Source of the DNA: Gammaproteobacteria bacterium
GTDB taxonomy: Bacteria > Pseudomonadota > Gammaproteobacteria > Pseudomonadales > Pseudohongiellaceae
Direction: 5' to 3'
Assembly: GCA_012960305.1 (NCBI GenBank)
Contig: DUBM01000014.1
Coordinates: 434,001-498,000, forward strand
Length of the DNA: 64,000 nucleotides
Numbering within the stretch: the stretch's first letter is position 1; every line of letters begins with the position of its first letter. Below, piece by piece: positions 49,370-57,966 of the stretch. The translations under genes and the position numbers were made by a program. The notes beneath the pieces were generated by a model. The model saw only the letters and a list, made by a program, of their open reading frames with translations. It did not search any database and had not been told where the DNA came from.

Positions 49370-50470
49370 TTATGGCCAATCAGAAGACGGTGTTAAATAG
49401 GATCCCCGAGAGAATTGTGCCAGCTCCCAAAAAGCCGCTGAAGCACTGGGGTCGCCCTCCAATGGCATTAGTACAATGTTTATAGGCACACCCCGCGGAA
49501 GCTCTTCTACCGCTTCAGCATAGAGGTCCATACGCTCAGAAGGAGTCACCAGAGAATTTGACGAACCACGATCACTGAGAGTTGGCAGGCCATCGGTAAT
49601 GAGGAAAATATTATCAGGTGGCGGAGACATATTTGCTGCTGCTCTAAATATTCGCTCCATATTAGTTCCATTATTGGGCACGATACGTTTCACCGACTCG
49701 ATGGCTTGGTTTAGTTGATCTCTATCTGCCACTTCAAGCCATCGCCCCTCAGTACCTGGAATCACTGCCTCGTAGCCAGTATTAAAATTCAAAATCTGGT
49801 ATCTGCTAGTAACTGGGAGTTGTGTGCTAATCCAATCTACAGTTTGGACAACGCGTTGCCATTTAGGTGCTTCCCGCTTCCTTTCGTCAGACATATTGCG
49901 GGTTCTAATAATGTTTACGATGGTGCTATCCAGCATACTGGCGGAGCTATCTACGAGCACCAAAATCCGCTGCCCTCCAAGGTAAAGCCCGGAAAGATAC
50001 TGGCGGTTACCGTCTCCGAGAAACTGTCGCACACTATTGCCATCTTGTTCAAATGCACTAGCCTGAAGCCGCTGTAGCTCTTCTTCCAGTGCTCGTACGT
50101 CAGCTCGAAGTTTTTCGATGCTCTCTTCGGTAGCCAGACTGGAATTTTCCAATGCGGCTAACTCCTGCAGAAATGTATCTAGTTGCTGTTGGATCTGCCT
50201 GGCCAGTCCCTCGGCGGTGACCACGTCAAAATCTACGTCCGATAAAGTATTGCGCAGCTGCACCAAGCCAAGCTGACCTTGGTCTATCTCTTCCTGGAGA
50301 AGATTAATTTCTGCTGTTAATTCAGGATTACTCACTACATCTGCGACCGTGCTGGTGTGATCCAAAATTAAGAAAATCAAAATAACAGCACCAAAACCGC
50401 AAAACATGACATCCAAAAATGCCAAGCTAATTGGGTTCATTTTGCGACGATCAGATTTCTTACTAGGCAT
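49370..50470 (-). CDS. VWA-domain protein with N-terminal ExbD/MotB-like TM anchor and coiled coil (second paralogue)
   Basis: SLAFLDVMFCGFGAVILIFLILDHTS; MIDAS RILVLVDSSASMLDSTI; IFLITDGLPTLSD. Confidence 0.9.
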   Translation of the reverse strand: MPSKKSDRRKMNPISLAFLDVMFCGFGAVILIFLILDHTSTVADVVSNPELTAEINLLQEEIDQGQLGLVQLRNTLSDVDFDVVTAEGLARQIQQQLDTFLQELAALENSSLATEESIEKLRADVRALEEELQRLQASAFEQDGNSVRQFLGDGNRQYLSGLYLGGQRILVLVDSSASMLDSTIVNIIRTRNMSDERKREAPKWQRVVQTVDWISTQLPVTSRYQILNFNTGYEAVIPGTEGRWLEVADRDQLNQAIESVKRIVPNNGTNMERIFRAAANMSPPPDNIFLITDGLPTLSDRGSSNSLVTPSERMDLYAEAVEELPRGVPINIVLMPLEGDPSASAAFWELAQFSRGSYLTPSSDWP

Positions 50471-51890
50471 TGCTTACCTGTATCAACTGAATGTCTTCTG
50501 CATTCTCCGCGAATTTAACTCTGTCGCCGAGACCTAATTTTTGCTTTCCACTAACTTTCTTTTTGTTTAAGTAAAATTCCTGACTACCACTGTCTAAATA
50601 CAAATCTCCATCACTACTTTCCATGTGGCCTAATTGTTCTGGTAGTTCATCCAAAGACAGGACCAATGCATTTCCCCCGTCACCATTAAAAATTACATTA
50701 TTCTTGATCTGCAGCTTTTCCACTGCTATCGCTCTATTGGAATACAATGCATGGGTTGGGTTTGTCTCTACACTCTCTTCGATTCCTGTTTTAACTCGAT
50801 CGGCACCTTTATTTATCGCCACGCTTGTTTGAACTGATTCTTTGCTTGATTCGAGTTCCAAAACATCAGTGTCAGTATTTCCAGAACTGGTCTTGTCCAG
50901 GGGAAGAGTATTAACCAAATGAATTGAGTGCGCGTCAGCAAGGATGTGTTGCTGACTTTCCAAACAGGCTGAATTAATAGTCTCTGCATCCAGTATGTGT
51001 AGGTTGTTTGATTGTTTCAACGAAGAAACAAATCCTGGAAGTGCCGCAAGAGCGTTACTAACTAGCAGCTGAGTGTTTTTCTCTGTCGCCAACGCATCAA
51101 TTTGTTGATTAATTTTTTTGTAATAGTCGCCCAAGTTGTTTACCAAACTTTCCCGAGGCATTTTTGCAGTATGAACTGCACTACCAGTATTTAGTTCCAT
51201 CAACAAACTATTCTTGTTTTCATTATCTCTCTGTAGCCAACTTGGTAACGCGTTGTAAAGAAGCTGTTCTGAGTCGGCATTGTGTTGAGGATTGAATCGA
51301 CATTGTTGTATAAATAGATCGGTAGTTACCTGCATTAGCAAGTCCATAAAATTCTGAGAACCAACACCTGGAACCTGGATAACAGATTCTGTAGTTAGAG
51401 CTGAATCACTAATGGTTAATTTAGTGAGGAGAACTTGATGCAGCTGAATGTCGACATAGATTAACGAATGAGAATTTGCCACAGATACAGCTGCTGCCAG
51501 GGCTGAGTCAACTACCCCCAGTGGGGTAAAGGGGCATTGTTTTGCTAGACCTAAAAGAATTGCTAATTGCTGCCGAGTGAAATTCCCTGGCACAGCAAAA
51601 ATTACATCCCCATCGATATTTGCTTTTTCAGCGAGATGCATGAGGTGTGCGTAAGCGATATCAGCAAAATGTCGAATGCCATTGCCATGTGAAAGTGGCT
51701 CCATACTCAACTCATGCCAATACTTGTTGTAGCTGTCGGTTGGCTGCAGTCGTGCCTGCTGCTCGGCTGCCTCACCCAACTGCAAGCCGGTTCCTGCGGT
51801 TAGTGCAAAGCCTGGGCTTTGCAGCAGTAGTCCGCTGTCGTCGCCAACCTTGATAGCGCTATCGTTTAGCTCTATAACTTTTAGACTCAT
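50463..51890 (-). CDS. Hsp70/actin-like ATPase-fold protein with possible C-terminal FHA-like region
   Basis: DGDVIFAVPGNFTRQQLAILLGLAKQCPFTPLGVVDSALAAAV (Hsp70-type); C-term LYLDSGSQEFYLNKKKVSGKQKLGLGDRVKF. Confidence 0.6.
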   Translation of the reverse strand: MSLKVIELNDSAIKVGDDSGLLLQSPGFALTAGTGLQLGEAAEQQARLQPTDSYNKYWHELSMEPLSHGNGIRHFADIAYAHLMHLAEKANIDGDVIFAVPGNFTRQQLAILLGLAKQCPFTPLGVVDSALAAAVSVANSHSLIYVDIQLHQVLLTKLTISDSALTTESVIQVPGVGSQNFMDLLMQVTTDLFIQQCRFNPQHNADSEQLLYNALPSWLQRDNENKNSLLMELNTGSAVHTAKMPRESLVNNLGDYYKKINQQIDALATEKNTQLLVSNALAALPGFVSSLKQSNNLHILDAETINSACLESQQHILADAHSIHLVNTLPLDKTSSGNTDTDVLELESSKESVQTSVAINKGADRVKTGIEESVETNPTHALYSNRAIAVEKLQIKNNVIFNGDGGNALVLSLDELPEQLGHMESSDGDLYLDSGSQEFYLNKKKVSGKQKLGLGDRVKFAENAEDIQLIQVSNA

Positions 51891-52702
51891 AAATGACCAA
51901 CCCTTTCAGGAACTTGCAAGTGTCTTACCATTTTTTCATCGCAGTAATGTTGACAATCAAGCACCAGGCGGTCCTGTAATAGCTGTAGTTGATGGAGCAG
52001 AAACATCAATAAGATACTCACTAATAAGGCGACCCAAGTAGAGTTGAATGCCACACCAAGACTAACGGTGACGCCAACAATATCCCCGCTCACTGCTTGA
52101 TACGCTTGACCCAAGGCTGTACCAATCCCGCGCACCGTTCCAAGAAATCCTATAGAAGGAATAGCCCAAGCGATATAACGCACGATAGTCAATTCGGTTT
52201 CCATACGATCGGCTTCTATTTCGCAAGTGTCTTTCACTGTCGTTGAAACATCCTGAATATTTCGTGTTGTCTGAAATCGATGCAAGCCTCCAAGAATAGC
52301 TCGGGGCAGTAGATAAGCTTTTTCTTTCTCCGGCAATGCCTGAACTGGTCGCGCATAGTTACGCGAATCCTCCGGCAATATACTCATTCCGTCAGATACT
52401 TGTATTAAGGTCCTTTCAAGCAAGGCTCGTTCACGAAGAACCTGTTGTGTTTTCATGCCTATAATGGCCATAGCCCAGAGCAAGAGTATGATACAAAACT
52501 CTTGCTCCATATCTCGGAGAATAATATACACCGATCGTTCCGGTTCAAAATTCTCATCGGTCTGCTGCAGCAAATTCTGCTGCTCCTGTATCAAATCTGC
52601 ATTCGGTCTAATCACCGCGACATAGGCTGCATGCACGACTATTATCGCAGTTACTAATGCTGCAATTTGATATAGAGCTTCCGACATCAAACCTTCTTTC
52701 AT
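51887..52702 (-). CDS. MotA/TolQ/ExbB-like proton channel family protein
   Basis: YIAWAIPSIGFLGTVRGIGTALGQAYQ...VTVSLGVAFNSTWVALLVSILLMFLLHQLQ. Confidence 0.88.
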   Translation of the reverse strand: MKEGLMSEALYQIAALVTAIIVVHAAYVAVIRPNADLIQEQQNLLQQTDENFEPERSVYIILRDMEQEFCIILLLWAMAIIGMKTQQVLRERALLERTLIQVSDGMSILPEDSRNYARPVQALPEKEKAYLLPRAILGGLHRFQTTRNIQDVSTTVKDTCEIEADRMETELTIVRYIAWAIPSIGFLGTVRGIGTALGQAYQAVSGDIVGVTVSLGVAFNSTWVALLVSILLMFLLHQLQLLQDRLVLDCQHYCDEKMVRHLQVPERVGHL

Positions 52703-52770
52703 GAATATTTCCTTGCTACTAATTCTATTGTTTCTTTTGTTCTATCGACCTTTCAAATCTATTAATCTCT

Positions 52771-53079
52771 CTAAATGTCTACCGGAAAAGAAACACCAAG
52801 GTCCTGTGAAATTTCTTCAGTTGGTATAAATCGGCGGCGAGATTGCTCTTGGTCATCTTCAACTTCGGCCAAAATTAGGTCTTCTCCTTCACCAATTGCT
52901 GCACTACTTTGATCTTCACCATCTGTGCTTTCCTGTTCACCTTTTGCAGCCTCAGCAAGCAATGAAGGCTGCTGTTGCTGTGGATCGTTTTCCGCAGCAA
53001 CGGTCAATCGAAGAAAAAATATTGTGGTAATTGGGAAAATTAATAACAAAATAAGTGTACGCATATTCATAATTCTCAA
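52771..53079 (-). CDS. Small exported acidic hypothetical protein
   Basis: Signal-like N-terminus TLILLLIFPITTIFFLRLTVA; start overlaps the 53076 stop by 4 nt. Confidence 0.65.
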   Translation of the reverse strand: MRIMNMRTLILLLIFPITTIFFLRLTVAAENDPQQQQPSLLAEAAKGEQESTDGEDQSSAAIGEGEDLILAEVEDDQEQSRRRFIPTEEISQDLGVSFPVDI

Positions 53080-55202
53080 ATGTCTTCTAGATATCGAGCC
53101 ACGCGAAAACCAACATCGTCTCGCGGCTCTTCGCCAAAATCTCTAAACGATAGACGCAATTCTGTAAGTGAACCATGAGCCCAACTGGAACCGCGAATCG
53201 TGTGAAATTGGCCCAGCTCTGGCCCCAGAGGGTCGATTTCTGTGCCTATTGATCCGACGGAGCCATAATAGTCATGCACCCACTCGGCTACATTTCCTGC
53301 CATGTCGTAAACTTCATAATAATTTGCATCGAATGATTCAATCGGCGAAGAGGCAAAATAGCCATCATTATAACCAAACATTATTTCGCCGAGGTAATGT
53401 TGCACAGTGATGTCAGCAAAGTTACCTGCATTCTCTGGAGGTGGTAATGTGCCCCCCCAAGGATATTTGAGTTGTGAGCCGCTCCCATCTGTTCGAGCAA
53501 TCCATGCCCACTCCGCCTCACTGGGAAGTCGATAACCGATGGAGTTCTGATTGAAACCAGAAATTTCCTCTCCTTCTACATCGTAAAACGGCTCAAGTGA
53601 TTCTTGCTCGCTAAGCCAATTGCAATACAGAGCTGCTTGGGTCCAACTGATTTGCACGACCGGTTGTGCTTCGTTATCTAGCGTCGTTCCTTCAATCGTA
53701 CCTGAAGAATGTTCACCGTCGAATAACCGATACTGCGAGTTACTCACTTCTGCGGTACTTATATAGAATGGTTTTTCTAGCCGTATTTCACGCAGGTTTT
53801 CATTTGGTCTCCTGCCTGCTTCTCTGCGAGAGGCGCCCATTGTGTAATCACCACCATAGAACAACTTCAGAGTCTGACCACCGGCGCTGCTAATAATTGG
53901 TAGGATTTGATCAATCCTTGCTTGCTCCAGTGATTTTAGTGAAACCTGTATTACCTGGTCCAATCCAGGGCGCGAGGTGAAATCATCGGTATAGGGCACG
54001 AAACCGTCTTTGCGGATTTCAATTTTCTGGCTCGCAGCCATTAGTTCGATGGTTTGATTTGCTAACCCTTTAAACTCGCCGTTCACATACAGCTCAGCGT
54101 CCGCAGGTTCAACAACTACGCTAACACTGGTAAGTATTGGATCGAGAACAATCGACATTTCTTTTTCTTGATTTGGTTCTGTGCGAATAGAACTCTTTCC
54201 TGAGTGATAGCCATTCTTAAAAAACGTGAGCTCATGATTAATGTCTGGCGCCAGAGCAACTTCAAGAGGAGTCAGTCCTTGAAATTCACCACCAATTGTG
54301 ACACTTGCAGCGCTAGGATCTGAACGCAGAAGCACTAGTCCGTCAGCTGGAATTAGATCAACTTGAGGCACTGCGAAATCTTGACCGGCGTAAATATCAA
54401 AATCCTCCTGCCAGGCTTTATGTCCTGCCAGTTTGATCATGATATCTCGATTCCCCTGAATTAATTCCGCATTCAATGGCGTAGTGCCGACTAATGCACC
54501 ATCAATTAAAACATCTGCACCACTCGGAGATGTGATTAAGCTAACTACGGCCCAAGCTGGTTCCAAGACTGCTTGGTAGCGCTGCTCTACCCTACGGCCT
54601 TCGATCTCTATGGTTTCGCTGTAATCCAGATAACGATCTCTTGAAAACGTAAGTTGGTGTTCGCCTGGTTCCACCGGGATATCTATTAAGGGTGTTAAAC
54701 CAAAATCTACGCTGTCTATTTGTACCCGCGCATCTTCCATATTCAACGTGACAAATGAAACCATCCCAGGTAATTTTCGCATAGTGAAAGGATGAATTTG
54801 AGCTTGCTCGGCACCGACTAATAATTGAGTTGCCATGTCGTGGTAGCCTTCGTTGCGCAAAGTTAAATCGTAGTTGCCAGAACGAATGAGATAGCGCTGA
54901 CCTAATTGGAAAGCAGGGCCTCCCACAATTTGTATTTCAGCAGTTATCGGGTCAATCTCAAGCGATACTGATCGCGCAGTTAATACGAAAAAAGCCGCTA
55001 TACCACTAATAGCCGCGAAGACAAACATAACTGCGTGAATCCAGCGAAAATTAAATGCGGCTTTAGACCCTTTCCCATCATGAGGGGTAAAGTCGATAGG
55101 GATTATGGGGTTAGTTAGCCCGCTAAGAGAATTAATATCTTCGTTGTTTGCCATGCTGTCACTGCCTTCTAGTGGCAACAATGCGTTCTTCACATTGCAC
55201 AA
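53076..55202 (-). CDS. Membrane-anchored protein with PEGA repeats and C-terminal formylglycine-generating-enzyme (SUMF1/EgtB) fold
   Basis: TM HAVMFVFAAISGIAAFFVL; PEGA-like SPSGADVLIDGALVGTTPL, DPSAASVTIGGEFQGLTPLEV, PADAELYVNGEFKGL; FGE-like GGDYTMGASRREAGRRPNE...GYRLPSEAEWAWIARTDG...YDMAGNVAEWVHDYYG...RGSSWAHG. Confidence 0.92.
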   Translation of the reverse strand: MCNVKNALLPLEGSDSMANNEDINSLSGLTNPIIPIDFTPHDGKGSKAAFNFRWIHAVMFVFAAISGIAAFFVLTARSVSLEIDPITAEIQIVGGPAFQLGQRYLIRSGNYDLTLRNEGYHDMATQLLVGAEQAQIHPFTMRKLPGMVSFVTLNMEDARVQIDSVDFGLTPLIDIPVEPGEHQLTFSRDRYLDYSETIEIEGRRVEQRYQAVLEPAWAVVSLITSPSGADVLIDGALVGTTPLNAELIQGNRDIMIKLAGHKAWQEDFDIYAGQDFAVPQVDLIPADGLVLLRSDPSAASVTIGGEFQGLTPLEVALAPDINHELTFFKNGYHSGKSSIRTEPNQEKEMSIVLDPILTSVSVVVEPADAELYVNGEFKGLANQTIELMAASQKIEIRKDGFVPYTDDFTSRPGLDQVIQVSLKSLEQARIDQILPIISSAGGQTLKLFYGGDYTMGASRREAGRRPNENLREIRLEKPFYISTAEVSNSQYRLFDGEHSSGTIEGTTLDNEAQPVVQISWTQAALYCNWLSEQESLEPFYDVEGEEISGFNQNSIGYRLPSEAEWAWIARTDGSGSQLKYPWGGTLPPPENAGNFADITVQHYLGEIMFGYNDGYFASSPIESFDANYYEVYDMAGNVAEWVHDYYGSVGSIGTEIDPLGPELGQFHTIRGSSWAHGSLTELRLSFRDFGEEPRDDVGFRVARYLEDI

Positions 55203-56694
55203 CGACTGAATCAGGTGTTTGTCCGAAGCCTACTGTAAACTCTTCTCGAACCTCTCGATAACCAATGCGTTTTCCGACGGCAACATATCGCCCTGGCTTT
55301 AGAGAAATCGAACGCTGTTCGAATGTTCCCATGGTACCGATACGCAATAATGTGACATCGGTTAAGCTGTCTGAAACTAGATTAATATCAATCTCAACTT
55401 GTGAGCTTTCAAGTAGTGCTTCCAGCATGTTTAATTGGTTTTTTAAGCGAAATCCAGGTTGATCAATCGCTCTTCCAGTGTAATAAACATCTAAAGTTTG
55501 TTGAAAAACATCGTCCGCTGAAAAACGCTCCGGATTCTCAACAGCATCCACAAGTAGCCGATCCAATTGCGCCCGTTTACTCGCATTGTCACGACCATTG
55601 ATCGCAAAAATTAAATTTTCATCAATAAGTAAAACGTTTACATATTCGGCAACAGCTTCCTGCCAGCGCTCAGCTGCCTCGGCTTCATTGATTAATTCTT
55701 GCAGTGCATTAATCTCGGCGTTGGCTAGATCGTTTTCGGTTTGAGTAATTGCAGCCAACGCTTGGTCTTCATTTATACGTAATGTGGCAGCTCGTTGAAA
55801 TTCTGCAATGGCTTGGTCCGGGTCATCGGCCTCAAGAAACGCATAACCAATTGACATAATACCGACAAACTCATTCTCTAAAATCTGAGCAGCAACCGTT
55901 AAAAGTTTTTCCTGGGCCTGCTCGTTGTACTCATCTAGGTCTGCTATCTGTTGATATTGTGTTTCCGCTTTTTCCAGCTCGCCGTCTTCGAAGAAATCAT
56001 CTGCTGAGGTAAAGAGCTGGGTTACTTCATCCAAGGTCTGTGCTCTCCGCAGGCCAATTTTTGCTTCTTCATTTTCCGGATCCAGGAGTATTGCCAAGGC
56101 ATATTTTCCCTCTGCCAGAGTGGAATTTACCTCCAGCAAGGCTTTATCTGCATCAATCATGGTCTGCGCAAGAACCGTAGAAATGGAATCAATCAGCTCA
56201 GTTAAACCGACAAGACCCATAGAATAAGATTCCCGTGCGAGAACAAAATCTTGGGCGCGATAGTATTCATCGCCGATACTTGCCTGCTCTAGAGCAATGC
56301 TGTAGTCAGAGTCTCCCCAATCAGATACTTGCTGTGCCTCCAGTTTTTCTTGCCTTTGCAATAATTCTGCTAGCACGTCCTGTGCATTTTTCCGCTGCAA
56401 TGAGCGCTGAGCTTCTTCAAAAGGAGAAATGGTTGTAGAGGGATCAACTTGCTCTGCCGCTGGCTGACGTTCCGCAACTTCGACGCGACGCTCCAGAGGT
56501 AATTCGTATTCAGTTACTAAAACGGGAAGAACAAAGATAACAAACAGCGCGGCAACAAATAGACTTCCTAAACCAATCCAGACAATCACCGGTGGCTTAT
56601 TAGATTGCAGTTTCGCTGGTTGACTTGAAAATAATGGACTTTCATTGAGATCAAAATCAACGGGCTCTATCTTATCAATATCTTTGTCTGACAT
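55159..56694 (-). CDS. TM-anchored TPR/coiled-coil-like protein
   Basis: TM VIVWIGLGSLFVAALFVIFVLPVLV; repeated LEQASIGDEYYRAQDFVLARESY / ADDFFEDGELEKAETQYQQIADL TPR-like units. Confidence 0.75.
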   Translation of the reverse strand: MSDKDIDKIEPVDFDLNESPLFSSQPAKLQSNKPPVIVWIGLGSLFVAALFVIFVLPVLVTEYELPLERRVEVAERQPAAEQVDPSTTISPFEEAQRSLQRKNAQDVLAELLQRQEKLEAQQVSDWGDSDYSIALEQASIGDEYYRAQDFVLARESYSMGLVGLTELIDSISTVLAQTMIDADKALLEVNSTLAEGKYALAILLDPENEEAKIGLRRAQTLDEVTQLFTSADDFFEDGELEKAETQYQQIADLDEYNEQAQEKLLTVAAQILENEFVGIMSIGYAFLEADDPDQAIAEFQRAATLRINEDQALAAITQTENDLANAEINALQELINEAEAAERWQEAVAEYVNVLLIDENLIFAINGRDNASKRAQLDRLLVDAVENPERFSADDVFQQTLDVYYTGRAIDQPGFRLKNQLNMLEALLESSQVEIDINLVSDSLTDVTLLRIGTMGTFEQRSISLKPGRYVAVGKRIGYREVREEFTVGFGQTPDSVVVQCEERIVATRRQ

Positions 56695-56757
56695 ATAAAT
56701 TTCTACTATAGAGAATTAAAACTTCGACGAAGAATATACTCTCTAAATTTTCTATCT

Positions 56758-57966
56758 TTACAGCTCACTTGCCATACCAATATTTTCTGCATAAAGATCG
56801 GCTAAGATTTCTCGCCATTGGCCATACTGTTCTTCAACTGAACCGGTGAGAGTAATCGTGCGATCTTCGAGATTGATAACTTGAGGGGCTACTGCATTTT
56901 CTAAAGACTGACCAAGTTCTTCTAGAGCTTCCTGGTGAATCTTAGCTTCTGCTTGTTTATCGAATCCACTTTTAATTAGATAAGCACCCGCACTCGCAGC
57001 AATTGCGCCACCCGCTTGTGTAGCATAATTGCCACTGCTACTGGTCGCTGCTGCCAAACCGCCAACGACGGCAGCAGTACCGGCAATAAATCTTCGACGA
57101 GCTGAATCTCTAAGTTCTCGTAATTCGATTGTTTCAAAATAACTTTGCTCTCTCCAAGAATCATAAGGCACGCGCATTTGTCGTACATAGGTCGCATAAT
57201 AGTCTTGTACCGTATCAATAAACATAAAATCTCTTTCGCGAATATCCCGCACGCGATCAAGCAATGGATCAGTATCAGCCGGTAGTGACACTATTCGATA
57301 GTTACCTCGTCGATCCTGAGTCAGATACTGATCAAATAATTCGATTGAGAATCGCTGGGCAAACAAAATTTCTGAGATAGTTCGAATTTCAGTAATCTGC
57401 CCATCTGTCATGTTTTGCTGTCGGTAAACCAACAAATCATTGGCGATGTTGTTATAGATAACTTGGAAGGGGTCGTTCTGCTGCCGCTGGGTTGAGTCAT
57501 AGCTAAACTGACTGATGACTTCACTGTAAACTTTGGTATACCAAGCACGGCCGGTGGCATCAGAAACATTGACACGAATGCTCATCGATTCACCGTTGGA
57601 CTGAAGAATAGTTCCTTTTACTAATACATCCATGGGGCTGGAAGTGTTCGGCATCAGGCGAACGATTCCCCAGTTGCCAGAACGCTGAAGTGTTTCAGCC
57701 GTTAGATAAGGTGCGTAACGAGATTCTGCAATTCGAATCTCGTGATTCGTAGTCTCTTCTTCATTTCGTTTGATCTCGTCGATACCGGGATCAAAAGTAA
57801 AAACCCCTACATCGAGAAGTAAATCCTCGGGAACATCCTGACTATCAGAGACGATTGGTACGTAGCTTGTCGATTTAACAGTATGAGTTGCACAAGCACT
57901 GAAAAAAGTCGCAACTATCATAGCCAACATCGCGATACCAAACTGCTTAAAATATTGGGTCCTCAT
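56758..57966 (-). CDS. Hypothetical lipoprotein
   Basis: Lipobox VATFFSACATH; coding-like, 402 aa; Ala/Gly-rich glycine-zipper-like segment AAVVGGLAAATSSSGNYATQAGGAIAASAGAYL. Confidence 0.7.
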   Translation of the reverse strand: MRTQYFKQFGIAMLAMIVATFFSACATHTVKSTSYVPIVSDSQDVPEDLLLDVGVFTFDPGIDEIKRNEEETTNHEIRIAESRYAPYLTAETLQRSGNWGIVRLMPNTSSPMDVLVKGTILQSNGESMSIRVNVSDATGRAWYTKVYSEVISQFSYDSTQRQQNDPFQVIYNNIANDLLVYRQQNMTDGQITEIRTISEILFAQRFSIELFDQYLTQDRRGNYRIVSLPADTDPLLDRVRDIRERDFMFIDTVQDYYATYVRQMRVPYDSWREQSYFETIELRELRDSARRRFIAGTAAVVGGLAAATSSSGNYATQAGGAIAASAGAYLIKSGFDKQAEAKIHQEALEELGQSLENAVAPQVINLEDRTITLTGSVEEQYGQWREILADLYAENIGMASEL

